From: Ichthyophonus hoferi
Taxonomy: Eukaryota > Opisthokonta > Ichthyosporea > Ichthyophonida > Ichthyophonidae
Assembly (NCBI GenBank): GCA_002751075.1
Contig: NAOQ01000250.1
Span: 1-46,337 of the forward strand
Direction of reading: 5' to 3'
Length of the DNA stretch: 46,337 nucleotides
In this document: positions 1 to 12,959 of the stretch, in pieces
Layout of the letters: every line of letters begins with the position of its first letter
Position numbering within the stretch: position 1 is the first letter of the stretch
Notes under the pieces: generated by a model
Databases searched by the model: none
What the model was told of the DNA's origin: nothing
What the model saw: only the letters and a program-made list of their open reading frames with translations
Position numbers and translations under genes: made by a program

Positions 1-28
1 ATACACATACACATATACACATACTTAC

Positions 29-3000
29 CGGATGCAGCAAGCACATAACGCCGTGGTAACACGATACTCCCGACCCAACAAAGAAGATGCCCACTCCACT
101 AATCAAAGCCCACAAATATCTCTCGTTTAGGTAGCCATATGGGTGTGTTCCATCAGCCTGTTTTAATGATCGCATCGCCCCTATGGCTAGGAGCGACTGG
201 TTGGCTACATCTGCCATCGAATGGATGCCCTCTGATAACATAGAGGCAGAGCCAGTGTAAAAAAATGCACTGAATTTACCTGCGGTTACTATGCAATTGC
301 TAATAATAGCATAGAATACTACTATCATTGACTCCTAGGAGAGGGTGTGGGAGGAAGAGGGAGAAGGAGAGAAAGAAAGTGGTAAGGGTTTCAATGTGGA
401 ACTGTGTATGCTTGTGTAATTAGAATAAATAAATTATCCAGTAACTAGTTAGATATAAATTATACATGACACCCTATTAGTAGTTGTAGGAGGCAAGGAT
501 TAATCTTAGTAGTCAATCTCAATTAAATAATAAATAAATCTGATCTAGGGCCAATCATGCTCTTAAGATAATATTTAAAAATATCGATACAAAACACTAG
601 CTATATCCTATACCCTCCAATAGATATGATTGAATAATAAATAGCGTCCAGTAATATGGCGCGACTAAAACGGCAAAATCAAAATATCTGAGATAGTGTC
701 GTAACTAATTGGAGGGGAACTAGATCTAGTTATAATTACATACATCTAAATATGGAAAGGGATTCAATATAAGTCCATAACCTATACAAGGTAACTGGAT
801 CACTAAAATGATTGGCCACTCACCCTAAGCTATTGCAATAGGAACTAATGTGTAGCACATACATATATGTACATTCAATTCAGCATAAGTACATAATCTA
901 TAAAAGGCAATCAAATTGCCGCAATAATTGGCTGTGTTGTCCACACACCTTCAGCTGCTGCATGTGCTGGTGGTTCTCTATGGAGTTGGGATCTTGTTGG
1001 AAGAACAAAGTCTTGGTCTCTGTCCGCCGCCAGCCAAACAACATTCGATAGGCACTCGCTATACGTTTCCACATAGGCTTTAGAGCACCATGTTAGTAAT
1101 GCATTGTCCGCTACTGAATTGTATTATATTGTATTGTATTAAATAGTATTTTATAGTATAGTATAAGCTATATGATAGGATAGGATAGGATAGAATAGTA
1201 TAGTATAGTATAGTATATAGGTAGGATAGGATAAGATAGTATAGTATAGTATAGTATATAGGTAGGATAGGATAAGATAGCATAGTATAGTATAGTATAT
1301 AGGATAGAATAGGATAGGATAGTATAATATAGTATAGTATAGTATATAGATAGTATAGTATAGCATAATATAGTATATAATACAGTATAGTATAGTATAT
1401 AGGAGAGGATAGGATAGTATAGTATAGTATAGGATAGGATAGGATAGGACAGTATAATATATAGGATAGGATAGGATATGATATGATAGGATACTATAGT
1501 ATAGTATAGTATAGTATAGTATAATACAGTACAGTATAGTATAATACAGTACAGTATAGTATACTATAGGATAGGATATAAGATACAGTAAAGAATAGTA
1601 TAGTACACAGTTTTCCACAGTACCAGACCTGCCTAGCTGGTCTTCTAGTAAAGATTATACTTGATATATTTCTACAATTGATAACCAAAACATATAATAT
1701 TAATAAACACTATGACGTGTAAATAAATTTCAGAGATAATTTAACTGACACAAATCCATTTTGGTTTTAACGCGACTGAAACAATTGTAGTATTGTCGTT
1801 GATTGGAGTAGGGTCATGATTGATACGGGGCATTGCAATAATGCATGTATTACAATTGGTAGATGTATAGGCAACATTTGATATATTAAAAGTAGAATAC
1901 GATAATGCTAATGATTATGATTGGCTGTTCTAAATAACTAATAATTAAAACAAAAAAGCAAAAATATAAATCATATCACCCTTTTTAATTTATGTGCAAC
2001 ATGAAGTCCTTCAATCATATAAATTAATACGTAAAGTACACCTCTATAAATACTTATTGGATACTACTTAGGAACACATAGATAGTATTTCTATAAGGAG
2101 AAAGCCGTGATATACAGCCTATAATATATAATAAAGAGTGAAATGGAGACTCATTGATGATTATAATAAACAATAGCCGTTGATATACCTACTATTTACA
2201 ACAGTATAAGAAGACAAGCATGATATAAAGCTAATAAACTAAGGGAAAATGGGGACTAATTAATAAATAACACAACCAATTAGCAATTAACCTAGCCAAT
2301 AACCATTGGTGTACATGACACTTACCTCAACAGATTTCCGTGCCTGGGAGCGTTTTATCTTTTCTCTCTCCATGTTTTGTATACTTCCCCACTTTTCTCT
2401 TGCTCTCGTTTCTACGTCGCTCTTCAGATATGTGATCATCTGCTGCTTTACGCCACTAAAAGGAGACCTATATATAGGGTAGTAATTACCATAAAGGGAG
2501 AGGGAGGGTTAGAGAGAGAGATGATGTTATTGGTGTTTGGTTACTAAGCATTATCCTGTGTACGTATGCATGATAGTATGATAGTATGATGGTATGTATG
2601 TATGTTCCATACATATATGTATATTCATGCATATACAATTATATATCTGTCTATATTAATCTCCATATATAGACGCAGGTGTTATTATAGAACCACCCAT
2701 ACACGAAGTCAAACATAAACATGAACATGTACTACATCTAAGTGTGCATAAGGGGAAAAGAGAACTGATAGATATAAATAGACAGGCAGACTAGACAGTT
2801 CTTCAATGCACTAGATAAATATATATAATGCAACAAGTATCGATTAATAGATAATCGTGTATACCTATGTTTAATCTGAAATGGTACACCAATCAATTCA
2901 TCGGGACTAAGGCAATACTCAGCAGCAGCCCTCTGTTGGTCTATACGGGTCTCCTTACGAACATGACCTGCAACCAATTATATTGTTACTATTAATATAT

Positions 3001-4078
3001 ACTGCCATCTCTGCCAACCACATAGCTAATAACATTATGCACCACCTTCTCTACCAATTATAGAGTTGATAATATAAATTACCACCATTTCTTTATAGGA
3101 TAAAACAATATATTTATAAACTATGCATAAAAATACATATATATCTAACACATAAAATATCTATGTATTTTCTATATGTATATCTATCATTCACCCGAGT
3201 TACCAATCATATCCTATATATAATCTACTATCTACCTACCTCATCTCTTACTTCCTCCTATCTATAAACCATGTACTAGTACTCTTATATAAAGTAACAT
3301 GCCACATGTTCTGAGCCTACACTCCAGTCAAGTATATCTATATATAGTTATGTATACCAAAAAACATACACCTAAATGTCTTTTTTTTCTTTCTATTTCC
3401 CTTCCTCTATTCTATCACAGCATGTCAATATGCAAATTACACTGCACATATACATACATGAATCTTTTTTCCCTTCTTATATATATGTTTTTTATTTATT
3501 TTTATGTTATATATATGTTTTTATTTATTTACGCTTTCTCGCTAGGTTCTTTCTCCATTCTTCAATAGTCAGTGTGTGTGTATGTGTCTTGTAGCTTTAC
3601 AATCTGTATGTACATCTTTCTGTAAATATATAAATATATATACTTTATTTCCTCCTCCTCCTCCTCCTTCAAGCTAATGTTCTAGTTACGATGTACCATT
3701 GAAGTCAGCCTCTATAAATGTAAGTGTGAAATGTTTTTCCAACCATTGTAATAGGATTGTAATACAAGGAAAGTAAAACATACCCTGTCCGGGGGATCTC
3801 CCAGTTGATTTCACATCCCACTCATCGTTTTTGTTATTGAAAGACTGGCTAAATAATCTACTAGCCAGTCGTAAAGGGGATAGTTGCTTCAAAGAACTGC
3901 AACCTATGTTTATTGTTTGTTGTGGATAAAAACATGTTATAGCGTGTCTAGGTATTGAACAACCTAGGGTGTATGCCAGTTTTCGAATGTAAATATTAGG
4001 TAAGGCTGGGCTAATAAGAACAACAGGTCGTAACTTCAGCGTATTATATAGCACCCTTGATCGTAAACAAAAACTCAT
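29..4078 (-). CDS. SLC30A9: SLC30A9/ZnT9-like zinc transporter, 5' part (4 exons, C-terminus outside window)
   Basis: Cation-diffusion-facilitator protein of the ZnT9 branch, which in animals exports zinc from mitochondria. Exons on the minus strand are 3784-4078, 2865-2967, 2326-2467 and 29-334; all junctions are GT-AG and the phases match, giving 282 residues before the window edge. The first ~80 residues are basic and Ser/Arg-rich, as expected of a mitochondrial presequence (RSRVLYNTLKLRP near the start). Exons 2-3 carry the ZnT9-specific soluble region (KHRSPF, then DVETRAREKWGS, residues ~130-160). Exon 4 carries transmembrane segments with SASMLSEGIHSMADVANQ; H218 and D222 form the HxxxD metal site of helix 2, followed by HPYGYLNERY and SGVGIFFVGSGVSCYHGVM. 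The start is the first ATG of the open frame. The gene continues past base 29 through a GTAAGT donor. Family assignment is firm; the mitochondrial location is inferred from the family and the leader. Confidence 0.9.
1095..1607. repeat. TATAG-type pentanucleotide array in ZnT9 intron 3
   Basis: About 500 bp built of 5-base steps (GTATA, GGATA, with patches of ATACAGTACAG), with long runs of TATAG and TAGGA alternating. It lies within the 335-2325 intron. Long stop-free frames on the minus strand here are a by-product of the period and encode only Tyr/Leu/Ile/Ser-rich low-complexity peptide, so they are not genes. Confidence 0.9.
2565..2605. repeat. short TATGATAG / TATG repeat
   Basis: A short imperfect run of tatgatag then tatg units in ZnT9 intron 2. 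Minor microsatellite, no other feature seen in this intron. Confidence 0.6.
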
Positions 4079-6310
4079 TTTGATATTTTTAAAAAAACTT
4101 TAATAAGTACCAATTACCAAATACTTATGGCAACTATGACCCAAATGGTCCCAAAACTAGTAGGCTCCAAAACTATTAAATATTTATAGCATAGTAAACA
4201 ATGTCTCTAACACGTTTTATTATGCTAACAGTAGAATGCCTACATGCTAATTGCTTTATACTTCTCACGCGAACTCAAATGTACAATTAGGATGATATGA
4301 TAATGGGGCAGGAAACTGATAGCATTGATAGGCTCTGGTAATCTGGTAAAGAGCCTATAGTCTGATTATTGGTATACAAATAATTAGACGTTGGGAGTAT
4401 AGTAATGACACCCAATCAGGAGCATTTACCGGAACAGAAAAAGCCAATCATATTCTTTTAAGGTGACGTGTTAGGAATATTCAAACAAATAGAGCGGATC
4501 CTAAGTGAATAAGTAGAGACAGGGGCGTTCCTCAGACCTGCATTTGTTTAAAAAGAGGAAAAATACCAAATTAAGGTGTGTTTTAACATGGCCCTTTGCA
4601 TACATGGAGTACAAATATGCTACGACACATTTTTATTATTAAACAAATCAGCAGGACTTGCCGGACTGATCTATCAACTAATTGGTCAATACAATTACCA
4701 ATAGGCACGTGTGCCCGGGATAAATTTTAATGTACCAATTATATTATTAATCTACAATACTTTGTAAATAATCGTATACTTAAGTTTAGGTGTAAAATAT
4801 TCTACATGTCTGTACTTGTGTATAAGTGAAGTATTTGTCAATATATACCAATATATAATGATAATCTACAATATTTCATGTACATAATCACATATGAGGG
4901 CAATTAGATCACGTAATCTAAGATTTGATTGCTTCGTCTTGACTGATAATTTAATTAGTTCAACGAAGTACTGTCATCAATTTAATCTACTTTAATAGAT
5001 GCAATCTAGGTTGTTAGTAGTCATAGAGGCTTCAAGTAGTGGGCATTACGAAATTTAATAGACTGTAGTAATTGGTAATATTATCTATTGATCCCAAGCA
5101 TTGGCATTCGTTATCATAGTATTTAAGACCCCGATATACGGGAAGGGAAAGACTTCAATAGACGGAATAAACATTAATATTGGCAAATTAACTAGCCCTA
5201 ATAAATAATTACTAATCAGAAATAAACATAATAATTTAGGATGAATAATATATATTGACATGCATTGGGTTTGTCCCACAGGTAAGACCGCTTAATTACT
5301 GGGTTCCTATAGGATCTTGATTGTACTGATTTAATTAAGTGCCTTCAATCTAGCTTTAGTGCTAACGTGTTCGCCATGTGTACGTGAATCAAGTATAAAT
5401 AGACCTACTGACGCGGGGCGTCAGGCAAGAGTTTTTATTTCTCTTCTAATTCTAGATTGCTTGTTGAGAGTAGTTAGAATTATTACTCCCTCTGATTAGA
5501 GCGGGAAATAATTAAAATAATACATGAGCTTAGGAATGCTATTGGGGTAAAAACCATTTCCGATATTAATTAACAACAATAACATTCCACAGAACCGTTT
5601 TAACACGTATCAAATGAATAATAACTTTATTAATGAAAGAGGCTCGATATGATTGCATGATAGTTCGGTTATCCTTGCCCAACAATCAAACATAGATCGA
5701 CCAATTAAGTAATGAGGTCAGCTCAAATGATAAAGCCCTCCGGTGGCCAGCAAACCATGTTGCCTGTGGTACTGTAGATCCGTTGATAGATGTATATTTA
5801 TATTTGTAGAAAGGTATACGTAAGTGTCTTTTATGCAAAGTACACATTCTCGATACTAAGTGACCGTATTTTAGAAAAAAATAGCATATTATAAACAGCA
5901 CTTCTTCAAAATAAGTACAACTGCGAAAGATAAATTCAAACCCTACATAAAAGCTCGGAACTAACACACTAAGCACAATTTAATTAACTACGTTCAGCCA
6001 TTTCTGGCAAACATATCTGCATAAAAATATATATAATTCTTCTACTTACAAGATTCCATAGAACTTACTTATTCCTAATGCCTGAATGGTTATATATAAA
6101 AACAACAACAACTTAAGTTAATATTCACATTATAGGCATCCTTTGTGACCTACAGTGAGTCATATACTTAATTATGCCAACTGTAGCTCAAAAACAAATA
6201 TGCATACATGTGCATATGTGATGATCAGAATATACTAACAAGGAAAGAAATCGACCACTAATTGGCCAATGTATTTCCAATCACCTTCTACCTAAGTCAT
6301 GAGCAAGTGC
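4079..6310. other. intergenic, ZnT9 5' side to GNL2 3' side
   Basis: About 2.2 kb between two genes on the same strand. Besides the repeat at 4440-4665 it holds an isolated promoter-like TATAAATAG at about 5395-5403 followed by gcggggcgtcaggcaag, which could be an LTR promoter or the remains of one. A minus-strand frame at 5686-5976 has no recognisable similarity. No supported gene. Confidence 0.5.
4440..4665 (+). repeat. LTR-like dispersed repeat fragment, copy A
   Basis: The block around 4468-4575 (starting tgttaggaatatt, then agtagagacaggggcgttcc) resembles 20365-20435, and the block 4572-4665 (gagtacaaatatgct, then atttttattattaa) resembles 22512-22605 at roughly three quarters identity by eye. 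The TGTTAG start and its relation to sequence beside a copia coding fossil suggest an old copia-type LTR fragment. I could not find a convincing matching CA end or target duplication, so the ends are approximate. Confidence 0.5.
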
Positions 6311-9300
6311 TTACTCGTCGACATTCTGACGTTTCTTTCCTCTACGTCCCTTAACATCTATATCCTGATAAAAGTTGCTTGCTATCTTCTTATTGGTGGT
6401 CACACGTGCTTCCTATTACATGATACAAATCGTGTCAGAACAATGGTCAACAAGAACACCCTCACAGCCCCATAGAAATAAGATACCCAATCTGAGATAT
6501 ATTATTCGTACCACACCCTAGAATGATATCATCATAGATACATACAATTGAAATATATTCAATGCCTAAGTCAACAGCATATACCTATTATAAAGCCCAT
6601 CCACATATAAATATATGCAAGTATTTATACGCCCTACCCTTAATACATACAGGCACAGATATACTCTGCTTACCTTTGCAGGGTTTCTACGTGATCCCTT
6701 GCCCTTCAGAACAGTTGATTCTTCTTCTTCTTCCAATTCCACAAAGCCCATCTTACGCTTCTTATAAGGCTTAGGAATACGAGCAGGTACAACATTTCCT
6801 CTCTTATCTCTAATCACATCCTCCTCAATAGGTCCCTCATCCGCACTATCTCCTCTCTCCCTTTCCTCCTCCTCCTCCTCCTCACTCTCCACCTTATTTT
6901 CCTCTCCAGGAATATTAGGTACAACCTCACCAACAACACTGTTAAACACAGTATCCCAATCAGGTTCTCCCTCCTCTGCCTCCTTATTATCCTCTACTGT
7001 CTTCTCTTCCTTGCTTTCCTCTTTGGCAACCTTTGTCTTGGTTGCACTCTTAGCCACGCGTTTCTTCCTCTTGCCAAGAGCATCACCATCCTCTTCATTC
7101 ATCTGCGCTTCCAAATCTTTCATCTCCAAATTATCAACCTCGTCAGTAGCTCCTTGCGCAATCTCAGCCAATTCATCCATAGCTTCAATAGGGGCCGTTT
7201 CTCTCTCAAGATCGTTGACATCTGTAGTTTTTTTGATGTTCTGGAGGCGTTGAGGTACACAGAGAGTATCGGCATCTTTTCCTCTCCTCTTCTTGCGTTC
7301 CTCATTAATCTGTTATAATTAAGTGGAATAAAGGTATAAGAATGCATATAATAAGTCATTTGCATTCTTTTGAACTATATCAATGCGTTATGTATAATGT
7401 ATAAATATATAGATAAACACAGATCAAAGCAGATGCCTTTGTTTCTACACCAATATATCTAGTTATCTACCTCTATTACATACACCCTGCAAGCTATCCC
7501 TACCAAATACTTAAACACAGTTACAACACACTAGTGTCCTAGCCATTAAGTTTGGGGGGGGGGAATGCAATACAGCAACAGAATCAATTAAATCAATCAC
7601 ATCAGAACATTTTTTCTTGTAGAGAAAAAATGGAATTTGTTTTATAAACCATAAACAAAATCACATACCTTCTCTGCTTTCTCAATCTGTTCAGCAGTGG
7701 GAGGACTGAAATAAGGAATACGACCCCTCTGCCAATCATGGAGCACCATCTTGGCTACAGTACCAATATCAGCCTCTCCTCCCTATAGTATAGAGTACAA
7801 AAACATAAGAATACACACATACATATGAGGTATTATTGCTTATAAAAGACAACTAACTCATGTATAGGGTTCACTAGATAATGATACAGAATGTTTAGAA
7901 ATATTTCATTTAAAGCAAGGAGTATAATTTAACTAACACTTGACAAAAAAAAACTGTAAAAGATCTTTTTAACTAGAGAGTATTCTTCAGTGGGATTGGC
8001 TCACTATCACCATCTTTGCCTTCACATAGGGACAAGTTGGGCCATTACATATTCTAAAAAATACATATAAAAGGAAATAGTGTAATACATGCTTAATATG
8101 AAGAAATAAGATGGTTTCTTGGTAGTGGATGCATGGATATATGATAGCATATATGTAAGTATCGTGAGGCACAATACAATACCTTCAACAGCTTTCCATA
8201 TTTATGTGCCATCTGTTCCAGGAAATCAACATGATCTTTCCATTCTGATACTCCGTACGTTTTCTCAATGTACTCCTGTAGACAATTCTTGTAAGTAGGT
8301 GACTGGGCAGGGTATATATCTATACACAGCCCAATAATCAAATAATCTGGGTGTATGTACAGATAGTTGTTGTCTAAAGCCAACCATTCCAGAACTGTTT
8401 CAACGGAGCCAATTGGGACCTCTAGTTAAAACATAAACATTAACAAGCTGTAAAGCCTATTAAAAATCTTATCTCCTTCTTTTCAACTCCGTAAAATAAT
8501 ATTACTTTTGCTGTGCAAATATGCCTATTGTATTCAGGTAGTGAGAGATCAAGCAGAGACTTAAACAATTCCGAGTACCTTCTTAGCTCTATGGAGAACG
8601 GCTCCAATGTGGTCCTCAGGGTTACGAATGTTTTCCAAACGAACTACACCCTTAAGCACAGTCTCTGTTTCAGAATCGCCAGATGAATAGACAACTCCAG
8701 GGCAATCAATCAAATAAATACGTCTGAACAGCGTGATATATTGCCACACCTGTAATAGGATGTGGTTAGTATTGATGTGTTCCTATATAACCATGAACAT
8801 ACAAATACAAGTAAACAATAAGTGATATGGATGGATTAAACACAGAAAATAAAAATGATATGAATAGATTGACTGCATTGGATACACATACCTGGTAAAC
8901 ATTTGATTGACAGAATCGTAGTGGGACTAAAAATGTAAGAAAAGAAATCACATACGGCTCATATATAGATGTAGGTACACATATATACATATATAATAAT
9001 AAAAACAAACATATGCATACCTTGGTCTGACCTGGGACTGGCGCAACAGTGCACACTTTCTTCTTAGAGAGAGTATTAATCACAGATGATTTTCCCACAT
9101 TAGGGTAACCAATAAAACCAACACTGATCTGCTTCTTGTCCTCATGGAACTTGCCTGTAGGGGGTAGTACAAAGTATTAGAGTCACTAATCAGGGGCCTC
9201 AAGGCTATCTCTCACCTCCAGATATTTTCAATATCACTTTTCTTTTCTTATAATCTTTTCTTGCGGATTAAATATATGGTTTACTTGTTATACCCTAATG

Positions 9301-12300
9301 GATTTTCACTTTAATAATCATCATTATTGTTAATATGTAATAAATCTTTAACAATGGAGGTGTATAGAACTGAACAATCACGGATTCTGAGGCAAAGATT
9401 ATAATGCTACTGAAAAGACTAGATTAGTCTATATAGTAAAATCAATCCTCATAACAATTGCGCAAAATTAATAAGTCTTCAAAAATAGAATAATAAATAT
9501 ATTGATCCTGATAACAACATTGTTATATATATAAAAAAAGCTATAGTGTATATTTGAAAAACTAGATTAATGTAAAGAATACATCATAGATATAGCAAAA
9601 CGGAATTATATATACAGACTCCTAATATCATAATAAGAATATTTTAAGATAATCAGAGTTGGGAGTGAAAGAAAGAAAGAAGGAAAAAAGAAAGCGGATA
9701 ATAATAGAGGTATGCAGACAACATGTAGGAACAATATCATACCAAACTGGCGCAACAGCTGGATAAGAGAGCCCTTTCCAAAGGGGTTGTTAATAGAAGC
9801 GTGGAAGGCAAGAGTGGGATGCTCAGCGGACAACGTCTTCACCCACTTGGCCTGCATAATTGAGTTGCATACATCAATACTACCTCCTTCAAGTAATGTA
9901 TGTGTGCATGTATAGTGTGATATGGTATTCTCTTCAATGACTTACACAGTGTAACTCACTGGTTCATTTATGTCCATACATTTTTTTTATTTCCATCCAT
10001 GTGCTCATCTTATTTGTATATTTATACTTCACAGTATATAGTACATGCATACTATGCAACACCTCCATTGTGTCTATATATATATATCCTGCCTTTCTTA
10101 TTAATCCCTCACTATCTTGTTCCATTACTTACCGTAACCCAGGTAGGTACTAAATCACACTTATTCAGAACGAAAATAAGATGTTTGTGTGGCTTTTCCT
10201 TTTTCAAGAACTGCTCAATATGAGGTGTACGTGTTCCCATGGGGTCACGAGCGTCCAATACTTGAATCAACACATCGGCAGAGTCGATAACCTAAGGAAA
10301 AACCAATCCGTTTAAAGATTTACTTTTAAATGACAGAGCTCAGTGACGAAAGAAAATTGAGTTTTTAATATATTATGTCACAGAACGCAGTGAGATCAAG
10401 AAATTAACTTATCAAAAAAAAAATGGGTTAACACATTGATTGATTGATATTTATTAATTAAGGTAAGGTACCCAACCACTGCCTCCATATAAAAATAATA
10501 TTTCTAACGTGATTCTCTCAATCAAAAAAAAATGAGTCCAACAGAAGAAAAGCAATATAATAACCAATCAACATTAAACAATAAATTATAAACCAAATGC
10601 TAACCTTATAAAGCTCTCCCCAGATTCTCTTACTCTGACCCTTGTGGAAGACGCGGTCAGACTTCTCATCCTTCATGTGAACCTCTTTAGTGAAGTTACT
10701 GTCCTTGGTCACATCATAGTTGGCTGTGGTATACCAGCAATTAATTAACTAATTAATTAATAATCAGATTATGAAGTAGTCTATATATGGCCAAATATAG
10801 CTCCATCCATAGCATTGTTAATATAATATATTAATTTATATTCTCAAGTTATTGCTACAATCTAGTAGTACACATCTAAATTATAATTTCAAGAATGGAA
10901 TATTTCATTATTTACAATTCAATACCAGTATGACATTACATAGTAATACAAGGGAATCTAAACATGCAAAACAAAAAGAGAGCATATAACTAAACATACC
11001 CGAAGTCTGCTCAATGTTACTAAGCATTTCGTTCAAGTCAGTGGTAGCCACTCTAGGTCTCTTGCGCTGGGACTTCTTGCCAAATGTATTCTCAAATGTC
11101 TCTGTCTCCAGAAGGTGTACGCGTTGTTGCTGTATATGTGTAGGGTAAAAAGAGAGATATAAGGTTAGTGTTATGATAGAGATAGCAATAAGATAATTAA
11201 AGAATAAAAAAATAAAATATCCATAGGCATAGCTATTAGAGGTTAAACAATAATTAGTCGGATTAAAAGAAAAAAAAATAAAACAAGTCAATAAAAAGAA
11301 AGAAAAGTAATAGTAAGAGTAAATACCGTGACGTTGTCCTCAAGGAGAGAAAGGGGAAGCTTGCTTCTTCTCATTAAAACCTGATAAGGGTCATTCACTT
11401 GGTCTGCCATCGCGTCACGGAATTGCTCTAATTGCTTCTGACCAATTACACGTGTGTTTCCTGTGGGGATAAAAACCTTAGCCTAGGCCTGATTGGATAT
11501 TATGCTAGAAGGTTCATGCGTTAAGTGCAGGTGGGTAAAATATGTAGGAACCCGTAGATGCGGTCAAAAATGTTTGTGTTAAAGAGGGGAAACACCAACA
11601 ATTAACAAGCAATTAAAATAGTAGCCAATAGGATTATCACTAAATAATATAAAGCTAAGAACGTAGCTAATGACAGGCTACCAGATAATCATGTACATGT
11701 ATGTAGATATGTTTTAAAAGAAAGATATAGGATGGTATATGTAGGTATAGTATAGCATACCAAACCAACGACGATCGGGTTGAACTCGGGCCATGGTACC
11801 GCTAGGGAGCCAAGATTGGTAAACCATTGGCTTGATCATTTGCCCATCGGCGTTACGAATATTCTATAAGAGAGAGAGAGGAATGTATGTGAGTATATGT
11901 AGGCCTAAAAATACGCATGTTAAATGCTTCACAACAAGACCACAACACTAAATATATACATACAACTAAAGGAAAGTTTATTAAGCAAGTAGGAAATAAA
12001 GTTAATTTATAATAAGCCTGTTGATGGGCATGAATAAATTTAGATGGCATCATGGGCATGTCTGTGCTTCAGTGCTATCAAGCTGAGTCAAGTTAATAAA
12101 AATTAAATATTACGTCATCCAATAGGATTGCTCTATTCGGATTATTCTATCCAATTGTAATTCGGGCTTGCTACTATAATTGGCCATAGGTACAGATGGC
12201 ATCTTGCTTAAAGATCTGTGTACCCAACTAATTAAGATTATATATACAGCGTCAATTTTTCATATAAATATATTTATCTATATGTATCTGCAAGCATATG

Positions 12301-12959
12301 ACTAGAATAGAACAAATGAAATGAGTGAATAAGAAAAAATAATAGATAGACATAGTTGTTTAGTGTAAGTATGAAAGCCATATCAAATCATAATTACTGT
12401 TGTTATCAAGGATAACGTCAAAATAGTAAAGAACAATAGGATAATAGATCCATATAACAGCAATCATAATTACCTTTCCACCACTCTTGTACATTTTCAA
12501 ACGGTTGATTGTGGCCCGATCACGCTTGTGCAACAAATTGGCTCCTTTACGGCTCTCATTGTCTGTGTTGGGTTTACGTTAATAAAATACATAATATAAA
12601 TAAGTTGATAAATATAAAAGTATCTAAATAAATATGTAAATCAAGTTAATAGAAAATAATAAGTACTTAAGTAAATAAAGAGGTGTGTAATAAATTAATG
12701 TCTAAGCAAATAAATATGTATGTAATGTATACAGGCAAGTAGAAAAGTATGTAAGCAAAGTTAATAGGAAGGTAACAAAATAAGTATAAAAGTAAAAGTA
12801 AACAGCTAATACGATCAAGCACAAACAATCTGTGCAATAACAAAGGCACCAACAGAGACAACAGTACCTACCGGGGTTCATGGAGCTGTTGCTCTTTTTC
12901 AACCTATTGGTATGTTTGTTCTTTCCTCCTCCATCTCTCTTTCCTCCGGGCTGCTTCAT
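6311..12959 (-). CDS. GNL2: nucleolar GTP-binding protein 2 (GNL2/NOG2/Nug2), 14 exons, 726 aa
   Basis: Circularly permuted GTPase of the YlqF/YawG group that licenses pre-60S ribosomal particles in the nucleolus. Exons: 12872-12959, 12474-12562, 11761-11863, 11327-11460, 11000-11129, 10605-10723, 10133-10291, 9743-9851, 9021-9154, 8579-8749, 8183-8275, 7669-7782, 6674-7309, 6311-6412. All introns are GT-AG and every phase matches. The permuted G-motif order is visible: DARDP (234-238) and G4 NKCD (264-267), G5 around HASINN (291-296), G1 GYPNVGKS (326-333), the G2 Thr in PGQT (354), G3 DCPG (370-373). The N-terminal NGP domain has the family strings [31 protein letters not shown] and [12 protein letters not shown]. 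The acidic/basic C-terminal tail (residues ~480-726) is typical of nucleolar proteins. Human GNL2 is 731 aa, so the length fits. The start [11 protein letters not shown] is the first ATG before the conserved MNPDN segment. Confidence 0.97.
7551..7564. repeat. homopolymer G tract in a GNL2 intron
   Basis: A run of about ten G bases in the intron between GNL2 exons 12 and 13. It is unusual in such AT-rich sequence and prone to length errors in assembly. Confidence 0.7.

Noticed and set aside
1151-1618. 155-codon minus-strand frame
   Set aside because: It is a by-product of the pentanucleotide array: Tyr/Leu/Ile/Ser repeats only.
5686-5976. 96-codon minus-strand frame near the GNL2 3' side
   Set aside because: Not similar to any family I know and not flanked by splice or promoter signals; treated as chance.
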